From: Petrosia ficiformis
Taxonomy: Eukaryota > Porifera > Demospongiae > Haplosclerida > Petrosiidae
DNA: 64,000 nt
Reading direction: 5' to 3'
NCBI GenBank assembly: GCA_947044365.1
Contig: OX345648.1
Coordinates: 1,094,001-1,158,000 of the forward strand
The notes beneath the pieces were generated by a model. That model saw only the letters and a program-made list of their open reading frames with translations. It was not told the DNA's origin and did not search any database. Shown here one piece after another: positions 25,501-38,425 of this stretch (position 1 is its first letter; every line of letters begins with the position of its first letter). Both the position numbers and the translations under genes were made by a program.

Positions 25501-28500
25501 GAAGTGTTTGAAAGCTGTCTCTCCAACCTCACCAACTCCCCACACAATGTACTGATTTGTGTTGTCAGGATCAATAGTTATATCACAAGTGGAGTCAGCT
25601 ACAGTACATGATTATTATAAAATTATGTAACACTAACTAAATTAATTACGATTGTTGCTTAGCTCACATGTTGCGAATTCTCTGATAAAGGAAACACACT
25701 GAAGTCCATCTATAACAGAACCTGTTATATTACTGATATCATTGGTACACAATCCACTGGAATCCATTTCATCAGGACAAGCCCCAACACCATCTTGACA
25801 CTAGAATGAAGATTTAATATTACAATATTGTGACTTAGTTTATTGGTAGTTCTCACTGGTGAGTATGCACTGAGATAATAATCAATAGCTTGTGGTCCAT
25901 CTGTCTCATCCACCCAGGTTATGGTAGGATCAGCACCAAACATTTGAGTACTGCTAGCACTACCACTGAGACCAAATCCCAAGTACTGGTTAGTACTGTA
26001 TAAAATGAGACAGAGTCGAATAAAAATGACTATTATATAACACTCCACAACAGTCCATTCAATTAAGCTTCCATGCATGCTACTGTAGTTAAAACATATC
26101 CTAACATACTGGTATCATACACTCAATGGTCACTGCATTATATGGTTAATCTTTCATTATAGTATTATCAAACTAATTCATTTTGCAACGATAGCTCACT
26201 TTGCATCTATGGACTGACATCCACATAGTCTGAATCTGATATTAGAGTTATTACTATCCACTCTCCAAGACAACTGTAAGGTCTCATGAAGAGGAATACA
26301 GTTATCAAATTCTGTTTCAGCCTGTAATAGAGAAAGTAACATGCACAATAATTATTTAAATATACATATATCAAAAATATTATGCTTTATAACTATCTAT
26401 ATATATATACTTACAGGAACAGCATCAACAACAGTGATCTTCCAACCAAGATTTAAATGAGTAGCACACTAAGAGTGAAAATATAATGACATTGTTGTCG
26501 TAGCAACTATAAGTTAAAGAAATTAGTAGATATATTACCTGATAATACACAAGATCAGGAGTATTCTCATCAGGTGTCCATACTAGTTTACCAGGTTCTC
26601 CTGAGTTACAAGAAGCAGGTATTTCCAGTGTATCAATATATGTCTGAAGATCACTACAACTCTCTCTAGTATTTTGTGAAGCTGGAGTTTCCAATAGCTG
26701 ACACAAATGACCAACTGTTTGAGTAAATATGTTTACAAGTAACTACATGGTAACTATTTAAATATTAAGAAGTTATATCCATTCGTATACATACCTGCGA
26801 TAGGTTGATCACTCTCATTAAATCCAGCATAGACTGTCTCATTCTAGAAAATATAAAACACTGATGCCAAAGGGTTACTAACGTACCAAAGGACTATTAA
26901 TATACCAGAGGGTTACTAACGCACTACAGGACTATTAATATACCAGAGGGTTACTAACATACCAAAGGACTATTAATATACCAGAGGGTTACTAACATAC
27001 CAAAGGACTATTAATATACCAGAGGGTTACTAACATACTATAGGACTATTAATATACCAGAGGGTTACTAACATACCACAGGACTATTAATATACCAGAG
27101 GGTTACTAACATACCAAAGGACTATTAATATACCAGAGGGTTACTAACATACGGTTTTTTACATACCACAGGATCTATTAATATACCAGAGGGTTACTAA
27201 CATACCACAGGACTATTAATATACCAGAGGGTTACTAACATACCAAAGGACTATTAATATACCAGAGGGTTACTAACATACCAAAGGACTATTAATATAC
27301 CAGAGGGTTACTAACATACCAAAGGACTATTAATATACCAGAGGGTTACTGACATACCACAGGATTACTATGGTTAGTTGCTAACATGCATGAATGTTTC
27401 TGAAGTAGGAAGTATTAGTTCTAAGTTGAAAAGTGTTAAGCTTTTCAGAAACAGTCAATATTGACATTCAGACTAGTGTTGATTTAGTTAACTATAACTA
27501 GAACCTCTTTTAGTAAGCCATTGCAACCTTTGAATTATAAATAAACCTAAATGAAAATTGGCTAATAATGGCCACTTTAGTTAGTTAACTAAAACTAAAA
27601 CCATTTTAGTAAGCCTAATAATTATAATCAACTAGTATAACTATAACAATTTTGAAAAAACTGTCCATCATAAACTATAACTAAGAGTGATCATTATTGT
27701 CATAAAACAACACAGAAATTTCAAACATAGACAAAACACAAAGGTCAATGATGACGGACTTACAGCTATCTCCACTTCAGTATTCTGTAGTCTTCCTCCA
27801 CCAATGGAGTCAGTGATATAAAATGGATGGTAATTCGACAAGTCAGTTGAATCATTCCCTCCTTCAACAACGAATGTGTATGTCTTGCCACGTTCAACAA
27901 CCAGTTCAGGAATTAGGGTACCATTTATATGCCAGGCAATACCCCATCCTGCACGACCTACAAATTGTGAACAAAATATATTAAAACTGGTTATTTCATA
28001 TATTCAGTACTAAGTATAGATCAGGTTACTTACATACCTGTAATTCCCATGTATCCCCTCTCATTACCAGAGGGACCAACTCTAACATGGAAAGTAGCAT
28101 TTTCTCTTGCTATGAACTGCTCATTTTCAAATGGCATACAGCTTTGACAAACTAGTTCAGTATTATTACACTGGTCCTTTGGAACTCTACCCAAGTGAAT
28201 AGGATCATCGCCATCTACAGGGAGAGAAAATTAGAAAAGGAGCCTCAATATTGTCGCAGTTGAACTATGTACATATACAGATGAACTCTTTTGATATTCA
28301 TCACAATGTATGGTTTTTTATATACTTACTACTAGCTCTAGTGAAATGTTTGAAAGCTGTCTTTCCCAGTCCACCAATAGCCCAAACAATATATTGTTTC
28401 ATGTTAGTAGGATCAATAGTAGTATCACATGTAGAGTCAGCTACAGAGAAGACATTATAATAATAAATATACAAACACATGAATTCCATTGAGAAGGATT

Positions 28501-31500
28501 GCTTTCCTATATATACTTATCTGTACTGATATAATCAGATAATGCGTGTAAGTCTTATGCAGATAGTATGATGCAAATCATATTACAAACTGAGTCTATC
28601 TGGCTTCAAAATATGGTTGATATGTACTATAACTATAATCGTACATCTTACAGTAAATTGCTTGTGTTAGAAGATAATAAAGAGATTATATTATGAATCA
28701 AAGAAAACTAAACCAGCTCATGATATTTACTTCCTTACATGTTGAGAATTGTCTGGTAAAGGAAACACACTGCTGTCCATCTGTAACAAAACCTGTTATA
28801 TTACTAATATCATTAGTACATGATCCACTGGAGTCCATTTCATCAGGACAAGCACCTTCTCCATCACGACACTGAGGATTAAATGTACATCAATCAAATA
28901 AAGTTTATGTACATATTCTCACCTGTGTATATGCACTGAGATAATAATCAACAGCCTGTGGTCCATCTGTCTCATCAACCCAAGCTATGGTAGGATCAGC
29001 ACCAATCATTAGAGTACTGTTAGCACTACCACTTAGACCAAACCCCATGTACTGGTTAGTACTATAATGATGAAATTAATGACAGTTGAACTTTCAACTA
29101 ATAAATATTCTCTTGTTTCATCAAATATACACATACATACTATTATGCACAAAAGTAGACACAATCATGAAACTTACTCTGATCCATTAGAGTGACATCC
29201 ACATAGCCTGAACCTGACACTTGCAGTGTCATTATCCACTCTCCAAGATAACTGTAAGGTCTCATGAAGAGGAATACAGTTATCAAACTCTGGAGGTGGA
29301 AGTGTCACTACTGCATCACCCTGTATAATTAAAATATAAACCATAGAATGAATAATTCCTTTTGACATCAGATGGTCTAATGAGGGATTTATATTGTAGT
29401 TGAAGAATCATTCAAAATTGTATATTTAAGTTAGTCGCAAGAATCATCTAAATATAGATGATTTAAGTCTCAGATGTAAATTTTGTGCAGTGTCATTGTG
29501 AGTTCACTTCCTGAAGATGGTAATTCAGTTATGAATACGTTTTAATTGTTATGACTCAGAAGATTCAGCTATGAATATGATTTAAATACTATGACTCAGC
29601 AAAATAACTATGAATATGATTGGTATTAGTTATACATCTATTTGTCAGGATCTAATGAGCACAAATCCCTCCAAGTAGGTGTATATAATTACAAAAGAGG
29701 ACTAATCTAATTACCATACCCTTCTGCCTACGTTTTGCGGTGAGGGTAAAAACATTTCACCTTAAAAAAATGAAACAACATGTACTGATATCAAAACCAA
29801 AAAGCACAGATTGGGATGGTACTCACAATAGCAACAAAATAAGCACTTGCATATAACTATACATAGTATACAATAGTATAGCATGTTTTCATACATAGAA
29901 ATTGTTTAATAGTTGTATGTTATGGATAAATCTAAATAATAATGTTTACTCAAGTGGAAATACTTTACTAAAAAGTGAATTATAAACAAATAATAATTAT
30001 TTATATCTTACTAGTGTTATTTTTGTACAGTAAATACTTTTAGATTTCGTTATAAATTAGTTTTAGTTTTTGTTTCAGCTCCTGTTAAAATAATTATTAT
30101 AGTATTAGCTAGTTATAATTACTCCACCTCTCGCTAAAATATTTTAGTTTTAGTTGAAGTAGTGTACTATGTTAATTTATTAATCAGAGACGTTGTTTAT
30201 TAAACACATGTTTCATATTGTATTCTAATACACTATACTCACTATTAGTGTGCATGGATCTTCTCCATCATTTACCTAAATAATGGGAAATGAAATAAAA
30301 TTAACAATGTATATACGTTGTCTCATAGTAATACAATCATAAATAGATATATTGAGAACACATATCCCATGCAATAATGCAATAGCTTGCTTATAGCATG
30401 TGTTGTGTAGCATAGTATGAAGGGTATAACTGAAAGAAACATTTTATGCTTATAATAAGAAAGTACAGGAATTGCAGGTACCGTGAACTACATTAGCCTA
30501 TGCAAGGTATATACCATCTTATATGACTAATTTCAACTTTCTGATGTGTTTAAAATATTAATATATGTTTTTCTAAATCATTCGAACTGTTTGCGTAACT
30601 CAATTTTAAATTCATCCCGGATATGTCAAGCAATCACAAACATTTTGCTTGGCTGTTAGTTTTAGTTATAGAAAATGTAACTTACAAAAATATCACTTGG
30701 AATCTTTATTCTTGTAAAGATGGCCCTGAATGGTTGACACCAAACAGTTAGAGTACCAATGTCACACACATCTGTTCCTTCAGGCATTGTCACTGTAATA
30801 TCTACATCATTATAGTACATGTTCTTAAAACTACCATCAGATCTAGGAACAAAAATAAGCAAAATAAAAATAGCACAATGAAATGTCAATAAATAATGAT
30901 TTTTATCCTATGTGCATCCATAATTCACTGAAACTTTAATACATATTATCTATTAAGCACCTAGCTTGCATGCTTATAGATATCACAGGTGGAATGATTC
31001 ACATATGCACATAACCTAAAATGCAATGACAATACTTACTTTCCAAACTCTGGGGGAAGAGGAATTTTAACACCTCCACCATTCTTATCCACAGTTTGTC
31101 CAGGGGCATAGTAATAGAGAAAAGCTCCTGCAATTACAATAATTTGTAAAGGGAAATTCATATATACAATTATTGTTAAATACAAGACGAAACATTTAAA
31201 CACAAAAGCTTCAGCTAGTGATTGTGCAATAGCTCATTAACTGAACACATGCAAAACAATAAAGAAATACTCATACTACTTTAATAAAGAAACTGTTGGG
31301 TTGTTTCAGAGCAGGTGGCACTGAGAACTTCTCTTAGTTATCATGACTCCCCGTCTATTCACTTAAAACTGATTTGTTATTTTGACCAATTTAATTGGTT
31401 ATATGAGTTTCATTTTTATGATAATTATTATAAACATCAAACATAAATAATTGCCATGGACAGGCTGCAAAGCTAGATGTCATTCACACTGACCGTATCA

Positions 31501-32253
31501 AAGCAGCTAGCTAAGTAACTCTATATACTGTGAACAAGACATCATTCATACTGCTTGAAAGTAACATTGTCACTAACATAACTCTATACTATAGGGGGTA
31601 CACATTATTCATACTGTAATACTTGTAGACATATGACATTGTATACAACAAACCAACCGAATTGAGTGAAACAACAAACAATTTTTTACAGTGTTGCAAC
31701 AGTGCTAACAAATAAATTAACAACTTTGTTTTTGCAGTGCATGTATTGAAATTAGTTACCATGCATATTACGTATTACAACTTTGGTAAAGTTTATTATT
31801 AGTCCTCACCTGGTCCTCCTCCGTCATAGGTGAAGTCTTCAATATAGAGTGTGTTTGAATCAAGTACATGTAGTATACCTGTTACTGCATGCTGCTCTGT
31901 TGGTAATGTACCAATTTCAACACCTATAAAGAAATTAAAATTACTTTTTATTAACTATTCCTGCATTACAACTTTACCTAGCCAACTTCTGATGATACTA
32001 GGTCATACACAAAATTAAATTTTAGTCTGCATTTTTTATGCTTTACCTAAAGTAACAGCACAAGGGCCTTGCTTTATATGTTGAAACAAGCTATAACTGA
32101 GGAATAAACAACTATTCCTCATTGGCTATTGGCCAGATACTTTATTATACTGTATATATGCTTATATGCACACAGTAGAAAACTAGACTAACCTGCAGCA
32201 TCTCGAATTATTGGAAGAGACGAGAGAAACAAGACTGTAAGCAAGTAAGACAT
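20296..32253 (-). CDS. SKEL-2: secreted, probably GPI-anchored DM13 + four DOMON/Skeletor modules
   Basis: Complete 41-exon gene encoding 1728 aa (5187 nt, every join in frame). ATG at 32253-32251 starts a clear leader, MSYLLTVLFLSSLPIIRDAA. Then come one DM13 block, four DOMON plus Skeletor C-terminal modules, and a last exon (20296-20445) reading ...CAAHLNLGWKIVV, a Ser/Pro spacer and the hydrophobic tail SLVMAVSIAIAGAFIAL before TAA. A tail with no charged end residues is typical of a GPI signal. Family knowledge: Drosophila Skeletor has DM13, DOMON and the same C-terminal domain. The electron-transfer or ligand-binding role is inferred. AATAAA lies on the minus strand at 20269-20264, just past the stop. 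Gene 3 starts 6.3 kb away in the opposite direction. Confidence 0.88.
20532..20626. repeat. near-perfect palindrome, 30-bp arms
   Basis: Arms 20532-20561 and 20597-20626 (CCCTTTAGAGTGCAATA and its complement) separated by 35 bp. It lies in the last intron of SKEL-2 and is probably a short foldback MITE. Confidence 0.65.
22629..24429 (-). repeat. SKEL-2 module 3
   Basis: Exons 24308-24429, 23961-24099, 23772-23904, 23578-23688, 23346-23522, 23094-23287, 22995-23043, 22761-22936, 22629-22682. A recent tandem copy of module 2, shown by intron identity around 24100-24300 against 25996-26190. Confidence 0.86.
24536..26321 (-). repeat. SKEL-2 module 2
   Basis: Exons 26200-26321, 25857-25995, 25668-25800, 25488-25598, 25256-25432, 25005-25195, 24904-24952, 24669-24844, 24536-24589. 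The sixth exon is one codon short (EEV instead of EERA). GEVGE replaces the usual GGLGE motif. Introns are nearly identical to those of module 3. Confidence 0.86.
26415..29320 (-). repeat. SKEL-2 module 1
   Basis: Exons 29178-29320 (starts GDAVVTLPPPEFDNC), 28923-29061, 28739-28871, 28330-28440, 28038-28214, 27764-27957, 26795-26843, 26539-26714, 26415-26468. The most diverged module of gene 2 (for example AIGGLGKTAFKHFTRAS). Its 920-bp intron 26844-27763 contains a 38-bp minisatellite. Confidence 0.86.
26867..27365. repeat. 38-bp minisatellite, about 13 copies
   Basis: Unit contains GACTATTAATATACCAGAGG and GTTACTAACATACCA(A/C)AG. One unit is interrupted near 27150 (ACGGTTTTTT insertion). 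It fills most of intron 26844-27763 in SKEL-2 module 1. Confidence 0.9.
30243..32253 (-). other. SKEL-2 signal peptide and DM13 block
   Basis: Exons 32193-32253 (signal), 31810-31923, 31040-31127, 30686-30842 and 30243-30275. DM13 reads GVEIGTLPTEQHAVTG, FLYYYAPGQ, PEGTDVCDIGTLTVWC and FTRIKIPSDIF, then VNDGEDPCTLI. It is the most diverged of the 5'-terminal DM13 blocks (MYYNDVDITV instead of RYRDVDITV). Confidence 0.87.
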
Positions 32254-32528
32254 CTTTGTCTTTGAGTGTAGATGTGACTCTCGATTTTGCAATTCAGCAC
32301 TGAAATGGTTTCAAAATGTGAATATAATTAAAACAAAGCAGGGCAGGGCAGGGCAGGGGGTAGGGGTGGGAGGGGCTCAAGCCGTCACTACTGCTAGAAA
32401 TAAACTACTAGAAAAAGCTCAACAAATATGATTCTGAGTGTTGTATCCATCTTTTCATACAGTAAAATAGTGCTATAAAGTTTAAAACCTTGGTATGTAT
32501 CTGCCCTATGCTACTTGCCTATACCTAC

Positions 32529-32745
32529 GTATGTATACATGTATGCATACATGCATGCATGCATGCATACTTGCATGTATGCATGTATGTATGTATGTAT
32601 GTATGTATGTATGTATGTATGTATGTATGTATGTATATGTATATGTATATGTATGTGTGCATACGTGCATACATACAAGTATGTACATGTATGTACCTAT
32701 GCATACGTACTTGTATGTACGTACGTATATTTACTTATACCTTGA
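32529..32745. repeat. TGTA/TGCA microsatellite
   Basis: Long run of ATGT and ATGC tetranucleotides drifting into TATG. It is open in several frames on both strands (Met-Tyr-Val-Cys repeats), which is a repeat artefact and not coding. Confidence 0.95.
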
Positions 32746-32790
32746 GTATATAGACATCTATGTATTTATATATACTAGTATAGATACGTA

Positions 32791-33166
32791 CACTGCAAAA
32801 ATAGAATTGTACAAATGTATTGGTTAGTACAGTTGCAAGGATGCAAATTATATTCAATTTATCATGCAAGGTGTTAAGACTGCATGGTAACATACTTATA
32901 CCAATTACAATAAAACATTATGTCTAATATCTTGTATTAGATGCACAAAGAAGGTTTGGACACCTAAAATGGCTTAATTAAAATAATATTCTGCTTCATT
33001 GTATATCTATAAGACAGGATAAGGAAATTGTAATTTGGATTAAAATAACATGTATATCACCATGCAGTCGTAATAACCTACATGGCTAATTAAATTACAA
33101 TTTCCACTATTCCTTACAACTACACTAACAAATAAATCAGTTTTTCAACAATTGTATTTTGCAGTG
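32791..33166. mobile_element. 376-bp MITE with CACTGCAAAA termini
   Basis: The left arm CACTGCAAAAAT ... TTGGTTAGTACAGTTGCAAG pairs with the right arm CTTACAACTACACTAACAAA ... TTTTGCAGTG. A TA dinucleotide flanks both ends, suggesting a Tc1/mariner-type target site. Related copies: 12176-12479, an arm at 31690-31740, and 62904-63245. Confidence 0.7.
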
Positions 33167-33419
33167 TATGGCCTTCAGCTGGTGGACTTCTTTTTAGCAG
33201 TTAGACTAAAATACATGCAGTAGCTATCTATTACAACTGATACTGAATGGTTGCCTAGAATACATATATATATATATATATTATATGTAGATTTCACTAT
33301 TGGCTGGTAATTGTTATATACGACGTACATATATGTTTTCTTGATACCATACTAATACATTGTACGTACTATTAAAATCCATTATTTCAAGTCATATTTG
33401 GTTATCGTGTACTACATTA

Positions 33420-33658
33420 TTAAGGGGGCATCTCCAAACTGAAATCTGTACACTTAACGTCATAGTGACGTGAAGGGAGTGGGGAGTTGTGTGCATGACG
33501 TTAAACATTGAAAAGGAAGAAAGCACAAGTTAGTATAATATACTGGAGTATTCATTCATGACGTTAAAAGGAGGGGGGTGGGGGGGGGGGGGGGGGGTCT
33601 TGCAGTAGTGTCACTCTGACATTAAGAGTACAAGCTTCATTTTGGAGATGCTCCCTAA
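33420..33658. mobile_element. small inverted-repeat element (GGGGGCATCTCCAAA ends)
   Basis: The left end TAAGGGGGCATCTCCAAA and the right end TTTGGAGATGCTCCCTAA are inverted copies about 240 bp apart. The interior holds a run of G near 33573-33597. Confidence 0.55.
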
Positions 33659-33894
33659 CATGATAAGGAAACAAAGGGTTTGATACCATTCATTATAGCC
33701 TACATAGTTACACATTCAATTATTTGGTAACAGAGGTAACTGCTACTCAGATGAATAATATTTGACACTATTTGCCACTGTATAATTCAAGGCTGGTTGT
33801 AGGTGTATAAAGCCCTCAGCTCTAGATCTATAATGAACATGGCGATCCCACTTTCCAAAGCAATGTTGTTTTAGTATGGCGATATTAATACTGA

Positions 33895-34210
33895 CCACTT
33901 TTAGTTATAGTTATAGTTATATAGCTAGCTATAGTTTATCACAATTTTAGGCTTACTAAAAAGGTTTTAGTTTTAGTTAACTAACTAAAAGTGCCCATTA
34001 TTGGCCAAGTGTCATTTTAGTTAGTCGGTTTGCTAGCTATAGTTATTGCTGCAGACCTGTAATTTAATTATACGTAGTTTAGTTAACTAAAAGTCACAAT
34101 GTCTTATTAAAAGGGGTTTATTTATAGTTATAGTTGGCTAAAACAACACTATTCCAAAGCTAGTTGATTAGTTATAAACATACTTTTAATTAAACTAATT
34201 AGCTTTATAT
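33895..34210. repeat. dispersed TTTTAGTTAGTTAACTAAAA-type repeat
   Basis: AT-rich, partly self-complementary element with repeated AGTTATAGTTATAG and TTAGTTAACTAACTAAAA. Similar copies at 27480-27700, 30045-30165 and 60590-60700. Confidence 0.5.
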
Positions 34211-34530
34211 GGATAGTTAATCCCTGTTAATGACAAAATTTTATTACAAGTGATGGTTTAAAAATTACAGAGAATATTGAGTCAATCATCTCAAGTGATG
34301 AAACACAATGTTTACTATTTGGTCTAAGTTGGTTACAAACAAAATCACAATAATATATTCACACTAGAGCCACATAGTTTATATGCAGCATATAGCTATG
34401 TACGTAATTGTGTAATCAATATACATATGTATGTACATGACAAATCTTCCTGCTTATGTTTCTACCCACACGTAAATTTGTAATCATGAATGTAAACAAG
34501 CTATAAGGGAAGTGTGGGAGTGAATATACT

Positions 34531-34990
34531 AGCTAGCTGTTGATGATTCAAATGGATATAATGGAAACTATTGCATGTGTTTTATCTTTTTCGCAAAAGC
34601 TACTGTTTTAAATTTTTTAATCTTAGTATTAAATTTTTTTTGATTAACGTAAGTGATAGAGGTAGAACTAAATTAAATAGGGATGTCCCAAATACATACG
34701 TATTTGGGAATATTCAAATGTCAATTAAAAATAGATAACAACATTCTCACATTAATGTTTGAAAATTGTGACGATTCATTTCCTTTGGTGTTAAGTAAAT
34801 GAATCATGGCCTGCCTGTCTCTACGTAGCGTAGCTTATTAGTGACACCGACTAAATTGTATGTATGAACATACTTCCCCGGGCCTGTGTGCCACTCATAA
34901 TATAGTTGAACAGTATTTATCCATACTTTTCTTATAAGCTTCCTAATTGTATTATAAAATTAATAATTAAGAAATAATTTCTCTTATTAT
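34531..34990. other. AT-rich intergenic DNA, nothing recognised
   Basis: No ORF, repeat or RNA-like structure that I can support. Confidence 0.4.
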
Positions 34991-35000
34991 TAACAGGGCC

Positions 35001-35230
35001 TGTCACAGAAATTATTGTCCCACTCCAAAATTGTCCTAGGACAAAATTTTGCAGCTAAATTTCGTCCGATCGGACAAAATTTAGCCGCAAAACTTTGTCC
35101 TAGGACATTTATGACATGCCAAAAATTGTCCCACCCAGCCAAAAACTATCCTAGGCTAGGATATTTTTGGTTACCAATTTTTGTCCTAGGATAATGTTTT
35201 TCAGCTAAATTTTATCCCAGGAACACACTT
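35001..35230. repeat. left terminal inverted region of the Ginger-like element
   Basis: Begins TGTCACAGAAATTATTGTCC and is packed with diverged copies of a TGTCCTAGGAC-type palindrome, probably transposase-binding sites. It pairs with 38426-38489 on the other end. Confidence 0.65.
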
Positions 35231-35349
35231 TGCAGTTATAATGCTATTTTATCATTCCTGCTCTTGTTCATAAAGAAGGTAAGTTAGTAAAATATAAATC
35301 TTAAAATATGAAATTGTTAAATAAAAATTAATAAAAATAATGAAATTAG

Positions 35350-38273
35350 CTAACATTTATAACACAGCCATTTAACTCCTTTCTTCAGCATTTCTCCATT
35401 AACTGTTACACAGATATTCAAGTGATACCATTCTCCACAGCCACTACACTTGATCATGGAAGATGTTGGTGTATGGTTGGGCATCCTACACGAACAATAG
35501 ATTCCTAAGTTGTAATCCTTGAAAAATTTAGCCTTATTTCTCCTCTGTCTTGAGGGAAAGGCAAGGATTTCACCAACTTCAAGACAGTGAATGAGATGTC
35601 CCCTCATGCTTGATTGATTGAAGGTGAATTCTCCAGGCTGTTTTCCATATGCAAGTGCATATGCGAATGCCAATGCAAAGAGACCACAATCATTAGTCCC
35701 AATCTGTCTCTGTGTAGAAGCACATCTAAAAAATAAGTTATTCATTATGGTTGCACAAGAGATGAATACGGTGCTGCTTACCTGATCATGAGAGATTTTT
35801 TGTCTGTGTGAACCAGGGATGCTATTTGTCCCTCGAGGTATGTTGTGGGCTTAACTGAAAGACTGTCAAAGAGTCGAACTTCCCCAGCAACACAGCCAAT
35901 ATTTGAGATAGTAACCCAATGACCACTTCCATTATGTAGGATCTGGATGAATTCTGTTGTCTGGACTGCAAACTGAAGCTTTTGTCCCAGACATGTACAT
36001 TGCAGCCCAGCAACATGAGGAAACTTTTGCTTTAATAGCTTTTGTCCCACATCAATTATTCTATCAGAGAGCCATTCTCCATTAGTGACACTGTCTTTTT
36101 CAACTAGGGTCAGTCCAAGCACCCATTGGTGATGTTTAGGAATACCTGATGGAAGCTTTTTGCAGTAAAGTTTGGAATGATTTGACTTTGTCATTGAGTG
36201 AATGACAGATACCGGAGTTTGCCCCTCAAAAAAGGAAGGTATAAAGCCTCCATGGGTGATAGGAGTGCTGTAGTGAAGACCATTGCTCAAGTGGACTGTC
36301 TCTGTGTACCAACTCTCCTAGAGTTGAAATAATCATAATAATAAGATTTACACAATAACATTCATAGATGATGGGTTTACCTTAAATGGAGAGGATGAAG
36401 AGGGCTGTTTGTGTTCCTCATGGGGTACATAGACAATGTATGTATTGTTGAGTGTGAGTGAGCTTTCCTGCATGAGAAAACAGCACAATCACAATACAAA
36501 GTCAATGTGAATAAATTATATTTATGCTTACATCATGTGGAGGATTATATGTCTTTGGAAGAAGTGGTGGTGGTAGTGGAGAGATAGAATCTAACTTGGT
36601 ACATTCCTGTGCAAGATGATCATGGTGCATAGTGATGTATATGTAATGTATAAAATACTTACATATTGTGATAGATCCACAACAGATTCTGATGATAAGG
36701 GATCATGGTAGAGCTTAAGATGTGCACCATTGACTCTTTTTATGACAATCTCGGCACTCTCTAGGTCACTAAGAGCATAGAATCCTTTACCAAGATCAGC
36801 AGTTATTTCATAAGGACCGAGCCATTGAGGATCAATTTTGCCACCTTTTCGTTTCTTTCTGCGAAAATCTTTCTTTAGTACAGATACTCCCACCTTTAAG
36901 GTTAATATAAAAATGCTCATTATGTCAATATATAAACAAGAACAACTAACATGGAAACATGTAGGGTTTGCATGTTTGATATCATATGTTCTTTTTTGCT
37001 TGTCTTGAGCAGCCAAAATGTTTTCCTTTACTTGCTCAAGCAGATGCAAACGATGATTTGAGAGACTGTCCAATGTGGTCATCTATATTGAAGGTGTTTA
37101 CAATATATATGCCTTCTTGGATGAAGTTATCATGCATGCTTACTTTTGGTTCTTGGATGTAAGCATCTATAAGTTGCCTTCCCTCGTCTTTGTTTGTATC
37201 AAGCTCTACAGGCAATACTGCTTGTCGTCCAAACATGACCTCAAATGGTGAATGCAAAGTAGACTCTCGGCTATTATAGGAATATGATTCATTACAAACT
37301 AAGCTGAAGCAAAACCATTAATTATGTGATACATTGGATTTAATTAACAAGAAGTGTAAAAGGTAGGCAAAAAGAAAAAAACATAATTAATGTACCTGAG
37401 GATGATAAGGAGTAACAAGGTGGCGTTTGATTCCAAGCAGTGACATCATTTCCTTATCCAGATCACTTCGAAACTCTCCTCCTTGATCACTGGTCAGTAG
37501 TTTTGGCAGACCCATCCGCATGAATATCTGCATGTAATTATACAATAATATATTAGCATTTGGCTGGGATACAAACTTGTCACCTTTAGCAAAACTGTAG
37601 CCACACCATGAGCTTCCTTGGTTGGAAGTGCTACAGCTTCCACCCATTTGGTGAAATAATCACTCAGTGTGAGAACAAATCGGTTTCCCAAAGAAGATGG
37701 TGGAGAAATAGGTCCCACAAAATCAATACCAACATGATACCAGGGACTGTGAACTGGAACAGGATGAAGCTCTGCCCTTTCGATGACAAGTTTTCTGTTT
37801 ACACGCTGACATGCATCACATTTTAATACCTATATACGTGTAAAAAGATTGTAAATGATAATAATTATTATACATCAATTGCAATTAACCCACAATCTGT
37901 TTGACATCTCTGATGATTCCTTTCCAGGCAAATCTCTCCTTGATTCTAGCCACGGTCTTCTTCACTCCCATGTGGCCTGAGGTTGGATCAATGTGGCATG
38001 CCAAAGCTATCCTTAGCTGTTCCTTTCTTTCCTGTATATACCTCAACATCTAAAAATAGTATGCAGCATGCTATGATTATAATGTCCACTGTTAGATCTG
38101 AGTTGCTATACCTGATTATCTTTCGCCTTGTAATAAAGTTCTCCTCCAACAATCGTGAATTTCTCTGCCTTCTTCCTTATCTGCCTCTTTCTGCTTGCCG
38201 TACATTCCTCCGGGTACTTCTTCTTCGTCAAATATAGATAGGCCTGTTCGATAAGATCCTCGTCCTTATGCAT
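35350..38273 (-). pseudogene. Ginger-type transposase: H2C2 finger, integrase core, GPY/F, Ulp1 protease, PHD finger
   Basis: Exons 38112-38273 (ATG at 38273), 37894-38049, 37584-37829, 37396-37527, about 37296-37144, 37082-36951, 36893-36663, 36606-36532, 36467-36381, 36317-35782, 35725-35350 (TAG). Seen in order: an H-H-C-C zinc motif (GHMG ... CDACQR), integrase with first Asp in VGIDFVGPIS and second in SDQGGEF, a break after YHPQ, the segment STLHSPFEVMFGRQ, the GPY/F motif WLGPYEI, an Ulp1-like cysteine protease (GHWVTISN His, LFDSL Asp, QIGTNDCGLFA Gln and Cys) and a C-terminal C4HC3 PHD finger ending in WLCYKC. The part that should hold the third catalytic acidic residue is missing and the reading frame does not join across 37396-37296, so this copy is probably inactive. 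The remaining exons join in phase. Confidence 0.75.
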
Positions 38274-38425
38274 ACTTGATAATAAAATGCTTACTGAATA
38301 TACCGAGCAGCAGGCTATTATGTCGTACGAAGTGTGAAACTCCATGGTGGGACAGAAGCAAGCTTTGAAGAGACCGAAACTGCATTGTAGGACAGAAATT
38401 CGCATGCGCAGACAATTTTTGGCGG

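Larger units (their letters stand above)
32254..34996. other. divergent promoter region between SKEL-2 and SKEL-3, left part
   Basis: No coding exon seen. It contains a GGGCA run (32339-32370), the TGTA microsatellite, two MITEs and the TTTTAGTTAG repeat. Together with the Ginger-like element it separates the two divergent start codons by 6.3 kb. SKEL-2 regulatory sequence probably lies in the first few hundred bases. Confidence 0.5.

Noticed and set aside
26867..27365. CRISPR-like array
   Set aside because: Units are contiguous with no unique spacers, in a eukaryotic intron. It is a minisatellite.
32490..32827. Overlapping open frames on both strands rich in Met, Tyr, Val and Cys
   Set aside because: They are translations of a TGTA/TGCA microsatellite and stay open in several frames at once.
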